Assembly (NCBI GenBank): GCA_029213145.1
Contig: JARGNK010000017.1
Coordinates: 23,038 to 75,012 of the forward strand
Length of the DNA: 51,975 nucleotides
DNA from: Rubripirellula sp.
GTDB lineage: Bacteria > Planctomycetota > Planctomycetia > Pirellulales > Pirellulaceae
Direction of reading: 5' to 3'
Shown: piece by piece, positions 27,559-36,426 of the stretch
Layout: each line of letters begins with the position of its first letter
How positions within the stretch are numbered: position 1 is the stretch's first letter
Program-made: the position numbers and the translations under genes
The notes under the pieces: generated by a model
Told to the model about the DNA's origin: nothing
The model's input: only the letters and a program-made list of their open reading frames with translations
Databases searched by the model: none

Positions 27559-28137
27559 GTGTCAGCAAGACAACCCTCCGAATCGAACATCACACCTCCA
27601 GACCCGTGCTGGAGGCTTTGGGTGGACGGTTGCGGAGGTTTTTTGCTGTTAACCGGTGGCCCGTGGTCCGTCGGCGGTTGGAGCCAGGGACCGAAAGCGG
27701 ATGTTTGTGTGCGAGCCGACTGGCCGCGAAGAGCTGGAATGATTCAGCGGTCCGGCGAAGACTACTTTTGGCTTGATGAAAAGAAGCCGAGGCGGTCAGA
27801 GCTGATTCAGAGTGGGAAACCACTCCCTGTGCAGGGATCTGCAGTCATGACTTTGCGAAAACCGAGCCCGCTCAGTAATTCTGCCGTCTTAGCTCTTCAG
27901 GCTCCTCATCGCTTTGACGATCACATCGATGCTGTGGTACTGGCTGGGGACACCGTGTTGATTGGCCCGAGTGACGATTGTCACATTGCGTATCGGGGAA
28001 TTCCAAATCGGGTGATTGTTACGCGCAAAGATGATTGCTGGCTGGCGAAGGAGGGTTCCAATGGCGACTTTCAGCGATTGCTGCCCGGTGAACGGATGAT
28101 GCTGGAAAATCTTGCAATCACGTTGGAAAAAGTATGA
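27559..28137 (+). CDS. Small FHA-like protein of the kinase cluster
   Basis: A 192-residue soluble protein starting at GTG. It appears to consist of two beta-rich halves, each beginning with a hydrophobic strand plus a glycine turn (LLLTGGPWSVGGW and VVLAGDTVLIGPSDDCHI) and ending with DYFWL or DCWLA. The second half, with GDTVLIG near its start and NGDF/LLPGERMML afterwards, resembles a degenerate forkhead-associated domain, the phosphothreonine reader often encoded beside Ser/Thr kinases. This is inference from pattern; canonical FHA residues (GR, SxxH) are not clearly present. Its stop overlaps the kinase start as ATGA, implying coupled expression. Confidence 0.75.
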   Translation: MSARQPSESNITPPDPCWRLWVDGCGGFLLLTGGPWSVGGWSQGPKADVCVRADWPRRAGMIQRSGEDYFWLDEKKPRRSELIQSGKPLPVQGSAVMTLRKPSPLSNSAVLALQAPHRFDDHIDAVVLAGDTVLIGPSDDCHIAYRGIPNRVIVTRKDDCWLAKEGSNGDFQRLLPGERMMLENLAITLEKV

Positions 28138-30413
28138 AGATGCCCCGAACCGAGTCGCTCGGGGGGGAAAAGCCCGACAAGGGAAGAACTGGCGCGCCCG
28201 ATTCTGATGCGATGACGGCCTTTGAAAATGGACAAGAACCGGCAACAGCCGTCATTTCGCGTGATGTTTCTCACGGGATAAAAGATCTCATGACTCTACT
28301 TCTCGATAAACTTAAAGTGGGTGGGAACGCCACCGCCAAATCTCCCGATCTAGAGGGTGCGGCGGCAGATGTCTCCCATTACAGTGTCCTTCCTATTGCG
28401 GAGCAGGAGGCACAGCGTCTTTCCGTCGGAGACGAGGTTTTGCAGGAAACCCAGCTGTTGAACGGCACGCCGAATTCCCAAGTTATGACCTACACCTATC
28501 CACCCGGATCGACCCCGCTGCCTCCGTACACGATTCGCAGGGGGATTGGGTTGGGCGGTTTTGGCGAAGTTTATTTCGCGGTCAGCCAAGCGGGGAAGGA
28601 AGTCGCACTCAAGCGGATTCAACGGAATCTGGAAGTTGAATTGCGAGGGGTTTCGCATTGCTTGAATTTAAAACATCCCAACCTAGTCTCACTGTTTGAT
28701 GTTTGTGAGGACGAACAAGGGCAATCCTGGGTCGTGATGGAATACGTGGCAGGTTTGAACCTGCGGCAAATTCTTGACCAGGCTCCCGACGGATTACCGG
28801 AGGCAGAAGCCCGGCGTTGGTTCTCGGGGATTGCTGCTGGTGTCAATCACTTGCATTCGGCTGGGCTGGTGCACCGAGACCTCAAGCCCGGCAACATCTT
28901 TGATGACTTGGGAATCGTCAAAGTGGGTGATTACGGGTTGAGTAAGTTTATCTCGACGTCGCATCGTGGTGGGCATACAGAGAGTGTTGGTACGTTTCAT
29001 TACATGGCGCCCGAGATTGGACGCGGTCAGTACGGCCGCGAAATCGACATCTACGCTTTAGGTGTCATTCTTTACGAACTGTTGACTGGTCGAGTTCCCT
29101 TTGATGGTGAGAGTTGTCACGAGATCATCGTCAAGCATCTAACGGCACAGGCCGACTTGCGTGATGTTCGGCAACCCTACCGCAGTGCGATCGCCAAGTG
29201 TTTGGCAAAAGATCCTGCTGAACGATTCTCCAATGTCAGTGAATTGTTGGCGGCGTTGGGACTCAAAGGTGGTGCCACTGTCGGACATACCGAAGAAGTA
29301 CTAGTTGCTGAAGTGTTTGAGTCGGAAGAACCACTCGAGGCGATTGCTGTCGATGAGTCAATTCCTACTGAGGCGGCAACGAACGGGACAAAATTTTCCT
29401 CTCGCTCGTCCACGAGAACGCATAACGAGGAACCGATTGCCAGGGCGGTTAAGCAAAGCTTGGGTGATTTGGATCGCTGGTGGATGACGCTCGATCGATC
29501 GCCTGGTGCGAAGGTGATTGTGTTGATTGCCGCGATCACCATCGGGCTCATGAATACTCACTGGCTGCTGCCACTGCTGGCCTTTTTGGCTGTCATTTAC
29601 GTTCCGTATTACATCGTTCGACAGATGTCGTTACTTGGGCGCAAGCAGCCGAGCTATGCCGAGGCGCAGCGTGTAGCGACCGCGACGAAGGTTGTTGCTC
29701 GCCCGATCACGCGGCGACAATGGCGTAGTTCGATGCGGAATGAACTACGAGCCAAGCGTTCCTTGGTGCGGGTTGCCGAACTCAATACTTCATGGATCGC
29801 GGCGACTTGCACAACTGCTGGCTTGGGGTTGTCAGCAGCAGTGATCGGCTTGCGTCATGAATCGATTGATGCGATGACGATCGCGCCCTATGGGTGGGTG
29901 GCGTTAGTCGTTTTGGCCTCGTCATTGGCGATGTTGGTAATCGGTAAGCTATGGGAGCAGGAAGACGGTGAAGGGTTGCCGCGGCGTTTCGTGCTCGCAG
30001 GTTTTGGTGCTGGTGTCGGTGCGGGTGCTTATGCTCTCAGTCAGTTCTTGATGTTGCCCTTGGAGCAAGGATTGGTGCGTGATGTCGACGCGACTCACCT
30101 GCCAAATGCTTTGTATCGTGATGGAGCACCCGTTGCATCGGGAATGATGGCTCACTTTGCTCTGCTGTTCGCCATGCTGCGTTGGTGGAAATCAGTGGAT
30201 CCATTACGACGGACTCGCTTGAGTCTCTGGTCAATCACCGTGGTTGTGGTGGCAGAATGGGTGGTGCATCAATTCATCCCAATCCCTCAGCCTGCTGGCA
30301 TGATGGTCGCCGGTGGAACGGCCATTGTCATCCAGTTGTCGGCGCCTTGGATCAATCCTCGAGTGCCGCGTCAAAAGTCGCTCAATCCTGTTGCCGGGAG
30401 TCCAATCGTATGA
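28134..30413 (+). CDS. Ser/Thr protein kinase with polytopic membrane C-terminus
   Basis: A 759-residue Hanks-type kinase. After about 130 polar residues the kinase domain (about 131-390) shows the P-loop GLGGFGEVYF, lysine in VALKRI, HRDLKPGN, GDYGLSK in place of DFG, and MAPEIG. A linker to about residue 450 leads into seven or eight hydrophobic segments, for example VIVLIAAITIGLM, LLPLLAFLAVIYVPYYIV, WVALVVLASSLAMLVIG and LWSITVVVVAEWVV. The usual planctomycete kinase has a single membrane helix and TPR repeats, so this architecture is distinctive. The catalytic residues are all present, so it should be active. Both ends overlap neighbouring genes by 4 bases (ATGA), making a tight translational unit. 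Confidence 0.93.
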   Translation: MKMPRTESLGGEKPDKGRTGAPDSDAMTAFENGQEPATAVISRDVSHGIKDLMTLLLDKLKVGGNATAKSPDLEGAAADVSHYSVLPIAEQEAQRLSVGDEVLQETQLLNGTPNSQVMTYTYPPGSTPLPPYTIRRGIGLGGFGEVYFAVSQAGKEVALKRIQRNLEVELRGVSHCLNLKHPNLVSLFDVCEDEQGQSWVVMEYVAGLNLRQILDQAPDGLPEAEARRWFSGIAAGVNHLHSAGLVHRDLKPGNIFDDLGIVKVGDYGLSKFISTSHRGGHTESVGTFHYMAPEIGRGQYGREIDIYALGVILYELLTGRVPFDGESCHEIIVKHLTAQADLRDVRQPYRSAIAKCLAKDPAERFSNVSELLAALGLKGGATVGHTEEVLVAEVFESEEPLEAIAVDESIPTEAATNGTKFSSRSSTRTHNEEPIARAVKQSLGDLDRWWMTLDRSPGAKVIVLIAAITIGLMNTHWLLPLLAFLAVIYVPYYIVRQMSLLGRKQPSYAEAQRVATATKVVARPITRRQWRSSMRNELRAKRSLVRVAELNTSWIAATCTTAGLGLSAAVIGLRHESIDAMTIAPYGWVALVVLASSLAMLVIGKLWEQEDGEGLPRRFVLAGFGAGVGAGAYALSQFLMLPLEQGLVRDVDATHLPNALYRDGAPVASGMMAHFALLFAMLRWWKSVDPLRRTRLSLWSITVVVVAEWVVHQFIPIPQPAGMMVAGGTAIVIQLSAPWINPRVPRQKSLNPVAGSPIV

Positions 30414-31081
30414 GTGGTTCAATGAAGCAATCTTCGTATTGGTTGATCTTGTTGGTGCTGTCACCTTCCAGCACGATGTTGGCCGATAATTTAGTCGGTC
30501 TGGCGAGTTCGAAAGTATTTGCGGAACAGACTGCAGACAATCACTCGGCGACGCCATTGTCAGTGGCGCCACTTGATCACGTGGAATATCCATCCGATCG
30601 GCCCGCGTGGGTCGACCAAACCATTGATATCGATCAGCTCATTGATGCCGACGATCGAACCGCTACGATTGTGGTGGTTTCAGGGCCGAGTGATACGATG
30701 GATCAGAGTCTTGAAGAGTTGCTTGTTATGCAGCGTGCGGCTGTCAACGCCGTGATTGCACAGGTGACTGGTCATCAAGATGCCGACTCGGTCTTTGTGC
30801 TCAGTGATGAGGAGATCGATCGAGATCTTGTCACGCGGCGATACGACGGAGAGGTCTTGCAGGGAGATACGCCGAGGTACGAGCACGCTGTTGAATTGCA
30901 ATTTAGCCCCAAGTTGCGGCGGGCGATGATCGCTGCCAAGGATAACATCGAAGTGCGGCATCGTCTCAACGCGATTGGCGTGATGACGCTCGGTGGCTTT
31001 CTAACTTTAATCGGCAGTTCTGCATTGATCGGCTTCACGCTGCGTCGAAATTCGCGAGAAGGCGTTTCTCAAGAAATTTAG
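30410..31081 (+). CDS. Bitopic membrane protein, last gene of the kinase cluster
   Basis: A 223-residue protein that I do not recognise. It begins with a signal-like segment (YWLILLVLSPSSTMLADN), has a polar domain of about 160 residues containing YPSDRPAWVDQTIDIDQLID, and ends with one hydrophobic helix (VMTLGGFLTLIGSSALIGFTLRR) and a short basic tail. This predicts an outward-facing domain anchored by its C-terminus. The ATG overlaps the kinase stop as ATGA, which excludes the longer frame beginning at 30182. It might present a signal to the kinase membrane domain or be its target. This role is inferred from context only. Confidence 0.85.
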   Translation: MSGSMKQSSYWLILLVLSPSSTMLADNLVGLASSKVFAEQTADNHSATPLSVAPLDHVEYPSDRPAWVDQTIDIDQLIDADDRTATIVVVSGPSDTMDQSLEELLVMQRAAVNAVIAQVTGHQDADSVFVLSDEEIDRDLVTRRYDGEVLQGDTPRYEHAVELQFSPKLRRAMIAAKDNIEVRHRLNAIGVMTLGGFLTLIGSSALIGFTLRRNSREGVSQEI

Positions 31082-31253
31082 ATTTCAGGCGTTTATGTCA
31101 CGGATGTTTCCGCCACTCCATGAAATCTCTCGCGTTTGCCGGATCAAATCGAATAGCTCACGTCTGCGGCTTTCTCCGGTTTGTCTTCGAGCGGCAGACA
31201 AACATATACTTAAAGCTAAATTTTGGAATTGAGCTCGAAGTGGTTACAGGGCC

Positions 31254-33161
31254 TTATGTCCAACGTCTCAGCCACTGTTCGAGTATCAATAGATTCCATA
31301 ACCGATAGCCATGGTTTTGCCGTCCTGACTCGTGTGATTCGACCATTTCTGAAATGAATTCAGGGCGAAAGTAGGGTTGGATTCGGGCGTCGGTCGCGAG
31401 CAGGGTGTCATGGACCATCGGTTTTAGCTCTTTCCGAAACCAGCCTCCAATCGGAATTCCAAATCCCATTTTCTTTCTTGTGAATATGGATTTGGGGATC
31501 ATTGATCCAAATGTGTCTTGCATCAATAATTTTCCGCGACGGCCTCGGAATTTAAGTTGCACTGGCAGTGATGCTGCGAATTCGACCAGGCGATGGTCGA
31601 GCATCGGTTGCCGAACTTCTAACCCGTGTGCCATCGACGCAATGTCAACTTTGGTGCATAAATCGCATGGTAAGTAAGACAGGACGTCGGAAATCGATGC
31701 CCGTGAGACTACATCGCGTCCCTCACTTCGGGCCCAGATTGAATCGAGAAATTCGAATGGGTCGTCGCCTGGGAGTTGAGCTAGGAAATCATCCGTGTAA
31801 GCATCGGCCCGCATCGACTCGGGGAAGATTTGTAGCCAGTTGAGATAGCGGCGGGCATCTGGTTGGTCAATTGCCTCCAGGAAACGCTTGCCGCGGCGAA
31901 TGATCGAACGCCGACGGTTGGAATCTGGTAGACGTTGCACCAAGCCTCTACCGGGGAGTTTGTGAATTGGGAAGTACTGCCGGATTACACGACTGAGCCA
32001 CAGCGCATAGTAACGTTCATAGCCTGCAAATAACTCGTCTCCACCATCACCTGACAACGCTACGGTGACTTCTTTGCGGGTCAATTCTGACAAGTACCAG
32101 GTGGGGACTGCGGAAGAGTCAGCGAAGGGTTCGTCGTAGTGCCAAACGAGCCTCTCGATTATGTCGATGCCGCTAGGCGTCACTTCAAACCGTTGATGTT
32201 TGGTTCCTAAGTGCTCCGCGACCTGCGCGGCATAAGCTGTTTCATCAAAGTCAGCAACAGGGAAGCCGATGCTGAAAGTCCGGACAGGATTTGAGCTTTG
32301 CGATTGCGCGATTGCAGTAATCAAAGAAGAGTCAACACCACCTGACAAGAACGCACCTAGTGGCACATCACTCTGCATCCTTAGCTTTACCGAATCAGTC
32401 AGTAGTTCTCGGAATTTTTCGCAGGCATCCGCTTGGCTGATCGGGCGTTCGACGGTCGGATCAAAGTCCCAATATCGGCTGACCGATACTCGTCCATTTT
32501 CAAAGACTGCGAAGTGACCGGGTGCTAGTTTTCGGACGCCTTTCCAAATGGAGCCTGGGTGTGGGATGTATCCATACATCAGAAATTCATCGATCGCACC
32601 GGGGTCGATCTCGTCGCAAACGCCCTCGACCTCGGCTAAACACTTCAATTCACTGCCAAAGACGAGGCGATTGTCTTGTGTTGCGTAGTAGAGGGGTTTT
32701 TGGCCGATCCGATCACGCGCCAGCACAAGTCGGTTCCGGCCGGCATCCCAGATAGCGACGGCGAACATCCCATTAAGTTGTTTGAAGCAGTCGGTGCCAA
32801 GGTCTTCGTACAGGTGCAGGATCGTTTCGCCATCGCCCTGGCTCGCAAATTGGTGGCCTCGACCTTCAAGCCGGTGTCGTAGCGTTTGATAATTATAGAT
32901 TTCGCCATTGAAAACCATCCGAACGGTATTGTCTTCATTGGCCATCGGCTGGCGAGCACCATCGACATCAATGATGCTGAGCCGACGAAATCCCAGGCCC
33001 ACCGAGATTGGATGACCATAAGCATCGCGGTGGTCCACGCCGATCCAAGTTTGGGAGTCGTCAGGGCCACGGTGGGCGATCGCATCAGTCATCTGGCCCA
33101 GCAATGCTGGTGAGATCGCATGTCGATTTTCTCGCCACACAGCACCCGTGATTCCACACAT
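31254..33161 (-). CDS. asnB: Asparagine synthase (glutamine-hydrolysing)
   Basis: A 635-residue enzyme making asparagine or an analogous amide from an acid, ATP and glutamine. The N-terminal Ntn glutaminase domain starts MCGITG with Cys2 as nucleophile, and the ATP-pyrophosphatase motif is LSGGVDSSLI. The downstream synthase segments SGDGGDELFAGYERY and LPCDLCTKVDIASMAHGLEVRQPMLD are split here by neighbouring residues but all present. Some relatives, often next to glycosyltransferases, amidate cell-surface sugars; no such genes lie nearby, so housekeeping AsnB is the simplest reading. It converges with the kinase cluster and diverges from a cytochrome cassette. Confidence 0.93.
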   Translation of the reverse strand: MCGITGAVWRENRHAISPALLGQMTDAIAHRGPDDSQTWIGVDHRDAYGHPISVGLGFRRLSIIDVDGARQPMANEDNTVRMVFNGEIYNYQTLRHRLEGRGHQFASQGDGETILHLYEDLGTDCFKQLNGMFAVAIWDAGRNRLVLARDRIGQKPLYYATQDNRLVFGSELKCLAEVEGVCDEIDPGAIDEFLMYGYIPHPGSIWKGVRKLAPGHFAVFENGRVSVSRYWDFDPTVERPISQADACEKFRELLTDSVKLRMQSDVPLGAFLSGGVDSSLITAIAQSQSSNPVRTFSIGFPVADFDETAYAAQVAEHLGTKHQRFEVTPSGIDIIERLVWHYDEPFADSSAVPTWYLSELTRKEVTVALSGDGGDELFAGYERYYALWLSRVIRQYFPIHKLPGRGLVQRLPDSNRRRSIIRRGKRFLEAIDQPDARRYLNWLQIFPESMRADAYTDDFLAQLPGDDPFEFLDSIWARSEGRDVVSRASISDVLSYLPCDLCTKVDIASMAHGLEVRQPMLDHRLVEFAASLPVQLKFRGRRGKLLMQDTFGSMIPKSIFTRKKMGFGIPIGGWFRKELKPMVHDTLLATDARIQPYFRPEFISEMVESHESGRQNHGYRLWNLLILEQWLRRWT

Positions 33162-33493
33162 CCATCGTTCCTACTGGGTAATAGGTTTGCTTGAGACGTC
33201 GAGTATGACTGCCGTTGCCCAGGGGTGATAGCCAGGAGTTGAAGTTCAGCAACTGATCGGCTGTTGATGTTGGTAATCGGCCTAAAATGCCTGCTAAATC
33301 CATCTGTTTGATGACTTTGCTGTACACGATCTGGCATAGGATGATCGTGCTGAGTTTTCAAAGTGGGCGGTCGCCGTCGTTGCTCCAAGCCAATTATTCG
33401 ATTTGAAAGGCATGATGCTCGGCAAGTCATCAGGATTTTGTCTAAGCTAGTGCAGTAGGACTTTCCGCGTTTTCACCAAACCCCGCCTGGAAA
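33162..33493. other. Divergent intergenic region, asnB / PSCyt1 cassette
   Basis: A 332-base gap between divergent genes. It contains a 7-bp dyad (CACGATC-11 bases-GATCGTG, 33325-33349) near its middle. No convincing promoter hexamers or gene were seen. Confidence 0.4.
33325..33349. promoter_or_regulatory. Candidate operator dyad between divergent genes
   Basis: CACGATC (33325-33331) and its exact complement GATCGTG (33343-33349) are separated by 11 bases. The centre lies about 175 bases from the asnB start and about 155 from the cytochrome start, so one dimeric regulator could serve both. There is no independent support. Confidence 0.3.
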
Positions 33494-36400
33494 ATGCGTT
33501 TGCTAATTGCCTTCGCCCTCGTAATTGTGGGCCTGATTTCCCCCACCGTCGTCGTTGCTGGCAGTGGACTTACGTTTGAACGAGATGTTCGACCATTACT
33601 AAAGACGCATTGCTTCCACTGTCATGGTGAAGCGGGCGTTAGTGAGGGGGAACTCGATCTCCGCCTGCGGCGGTGGATCGTTGCTGGTGGTGATTCCGGG
33701 ACTGCGGTCCAGCCCGGTGATCCTGACGCGTCCTTATTACTGCAGCGAGTGCTCGATGGTGAGATGCCGCCTGGTGAGACGAAACTGAGCGATGCGGAAA
33801 CTGGTGTTTTGCGGCGGTGGATAGCCGAGGGGGCGGTTACCGCTCGCGATGAGCCGGAGTCGCTTGATAGTGGCGATTATTTCACTGACGAGGAGCGAAG
33901 TTTTTGGTCGTTTCAACCGATTCGACGGCCACCGGTGCCGGATGCCGGGGACCGGCGTTTCAAGAATCCAATTGACGCTTTTATCTTCGATCGCTTGCGA
34001 CGCAATGGACTAGATTTTTCGGAGCAGGCTGATCGAGCAACCCTGGTGCGGCGGCTGGCTTTCGACTTATGGGGTTTGCCACCTGATCCGGGGATGGTCG
34101 AAGCATTTGTCAGCGATGACCATCCGATGGCCATCGAAAATCTGGTCGACCGTATGCTGGCGTCACCACGATATGGTGAGCGATGGGGAAGGCATTGGCT
34201 GGATGTCGCTGGTTACGCAGACTCGGACGGATTCGCCACAGCAGATCGGGAGCGGGAGTTCGCATATTTTTATCGTGATTATGTGATCGACAGCACCAAC
34301 GCAGACAAGCCTCTCGATCAGTTCGTTTGCGAGCAGATGGCGGGTGATGAATTGGCGGGTGATGACAACGCAGCTGCCAACGTGAGCGGGGAGGGGTGGG
34401 ACCGCCAACGAATTGAACGTTTGGCAGCTACCGGTTTCTTACGAATGGCACCGGACGGAACTGGGACCGGCGGCGTCAACCTCGAAGAGGCGGCCAACGA
34501 GAACATCGCTGACACGATTGACATCGTATCGACTTCATTGCTTGGTTTGACGGTTGGTTGTGCGCGCTGTCACGATCATCGCTACGACCCGATTAGCCAA
34601 TTGGATTACTATCGCCTGCGTGCCATTTTTGCACCCGCGCTTGATTGGAAGCAGTGGAAGAAGCCGAATCAACGACGCGTCTCGTTGTACAGTCCGCAAG
34701 ACAAGCAGCAACGTGAAAAAGTTGAGGCGGAAGCCAAACAAGCCGAAGAGGCAAGGCGAGTTCGCCAGCAGGAACACATCGATAGGACTCTGTTTGAAGA
34801 ATTGCTTGTCGTTCCGGATAACGTGCGAGATTCGCTGCGGTCCGCATTTCTTACAGAGAAAGCAAAGCGAACGGATGAGCAAGTCGGATTGCTCGAAGAA
34901 TACCCGAGTGTCGGTAATATCTCGACGGGTTCGCTTTATCTGTATGCCGAGCAGCGCTCCAGAAGAGCCGGGGATATCGAAAAGGCTGCCCAGCAACGCG
35001 AGGATCGCTACGTCAAGGAGGCCCAAGAGAGACAACTGGCTGGTGTTCCTGCTGAAGTTCAGGAACCGTTGAGGAAATTGTTAGCGGCAAATCCAGCGGA
35101 ACGATCTGAGTCTCAGCAGATTCTCGCAACGCAATATGAACACGTCTTCGTGACTGCCGCTTCTTTGAAAGATGTGATGCCGGAGGCGGCTGAGGAGGTG
35201 CGGCAATATCGGCAGGCGGCATTAGTGTGCCGCCAGCAAGATGCCAAAACGGAGTTAGCGAATCTTGCCACAGAGATTGCTGCGATCCGGACTGAAGCAC
35301 CTAAGGAAAGGTTTCTGCGTGTGTTGACCGAGCCTGCGGATCATGCACCACCAACTTTCTTGTTCATTCGCGGTGACCACAACCAACCGGGTGAACAGGT
35401 AGAACCAAATGAATTGACGGTTTTAAGGACGAACCAGTCAATCGAAATTCCTAGTGACGATGATGATCACATGACAACTGGCAGACGTTTGGCATATGCC
35501 AAACACCTGACCAGTGGTTCACACCCACTACTGGCAAGGGTTTTGGTGAATCGCGTTTGGTTGCACCACTTCGGGCGTGGCTTGGTCGCAACACCTGGTG
35601 ATTTTGGCTCGCTTGGGACAGCGCCGACACACCCTGAATTACTCGATTGGTTGGCATCGGAATTAATGAACAGGGGTTGGAGTCTAAAACAGATGCATCG
35701 TTTGATGGTGTTGTCGACTACCTATCAGCAATCTTCACGTCGCTCGAGCGAACAGGATCAGATCGACCCTCAGAATCAACTCCTTGGACGCATGTCGGTG
35801 CGCAGACTCGAATCGGAAGCTGTGCGTGATGCGATGTTGGTCGTCAGTGGCATGATTTCGAACCGAATGCATGGCGTACCTGTTCCGGTAAGGGAGGATA
35901 AGGTTGGGCAAATCGTTTTGGGCAAAGAGATGCTTGACGGTGAGCGAAAACCAAGTGGTGCCGAGACCGAATTCGAAGGCATGGGGCGTCGTAGTGTGTA
36001 CGTTCAAGTTCGTCGCTCGCGGCCACTCGCAGTACTTGAAACTTTTGATCTGGCAACCGTGTCGCCGAACTGTGTCCGTCGCAATTATTCGAACGTTGCG
36101 ACGCAATCGTTGTTCATGCTCAATAGCGCCTTTGTGATTGACCGTGCAGAGGAGTTGGCTGATCGGATCGAGGAGGCCGGCGGCGATCTCGGGCAGCAGT
36201 TGCAACTGGGATGGCGGATTTGCTTCTCAAGGTTGCCCACAGCGGAGGTTCTGTCCGATTTGTTGTCCTTCGTCGATCGTCAGACCAAGGTGTTTCAGAC
36301 ACGCGACGAAAAGTTGTCCATTGATGCGGCACAGCATTTAGCTCTGGCAACCGCCTGCCAAGCAATGCTCAGCTCGAATCAGTTTATTTATATCGATTAG
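33494..36400 (+). CDS. PSCyt1-DUF1549-DUF1553 planctomycete cytochrome
   Basis: A 968-residue exported protein. After the signal peptide the PSCyt1 domain carries a heme motif CFHCH at residues 40-44, in the typical context of a glycine-rich loop and MPPGETKL. The DUF1549 domain (about 155-375) contains LWGLPPDPGMVEAFV, ERWGRHWLDVAGYADSDG and a second CxxCH (CARCHDHRYDP). A charged helical segment (about 400-590) leads to DUF1553 (about 660-935, NRVWLHHFGRGLVATPGDFG). These proteins are abundant in planctomycetes and are thought to be periplasmic redox partners in polysaccharide breakdown. Function is unproven. It is followed 26 bases later by a DUF1501 gene, its usual partner. Confidence 0.93.
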   Translation: MRLLIAFALVIVGLISPTVVVAGSGLTFERDVRPLLKTHCFHCHGEAGVSEGELDLRLRRWIVAGGDSGTAVQPGDPDASLLLQRVLDGEMPPGETKLSDAETGVLRRWIAEGAVTARDEPESLDSGDYFTDEERSFWSFQPIRRPPVPDAGDRRFKNPIDAFIFDRLRRNGLDFSEQADRATLVRRLAFDLWGLPPDPGMVEAFVSDDHPMAIENLVDRMLASPRYGERWGRHWLDVAGYADSDGFATADREREFAYFYRDYVIDSTNADKPLDQFVCEQMAGDELAGDDNAAANVSGEGWDRQRIERLAATGFLRMAPDGTGTGGVNLEEAANENIADTIDIVSTSLLGLTVGCARCHDHRYDPISQLDYYRLRAIFAPALDWKQWKKPNQRRVSLYSPQDKQQREKVEAEAKQAEEARRVRQQEHIDRTLFEELLVVPDNVRDSLRSAFLTEKAKRTDEQVGLLEEYPSVGNISTGSLYLYAEQRSRRAGDIEKAAQQREDRYVKEAQERQLAGVPAEVQEPLRKLLAANPAERSESQQILATQYEHVFVTAASLKDVMPEAAEEVRQYRQAALVCRQQDAKTELANLATEIAAIRTEAPKERFLRVLTEPADHAPPTFLFIRGDHNQPGEQVEPNELTVLRTNQSIEIPSDDDDHMTTGRRLAYAKHLTSGSHPLLARVLVNRVWLHHFGRGLVATPGDFGSLGTAPTHPELLDWLASELMNRGWSLKQMHRLMVLSTTYQQSSRRSSEQDQIDPQNQLLGRMSVRRLESEAVRDAMLVVSGMISNRMHGVPVPVREDKVGQIVLGKEMLDGERKPSGAETEFEGMGRRSVYVQVRRSRPLAVLETFDLATVSPNCVRRNYSNVATQSLFMLNSAFVIDRAEELADRIEEAGGDLGQQLQLGWRICFSRLPTAEVLSDLLSFVDRQTKVFQTRDEKLSIDAAQHLALATACQAMLSSNQFIYID

Positions 36401-36426
36401 TCATTTGTTGGTTCTGGGTGGAAAAG

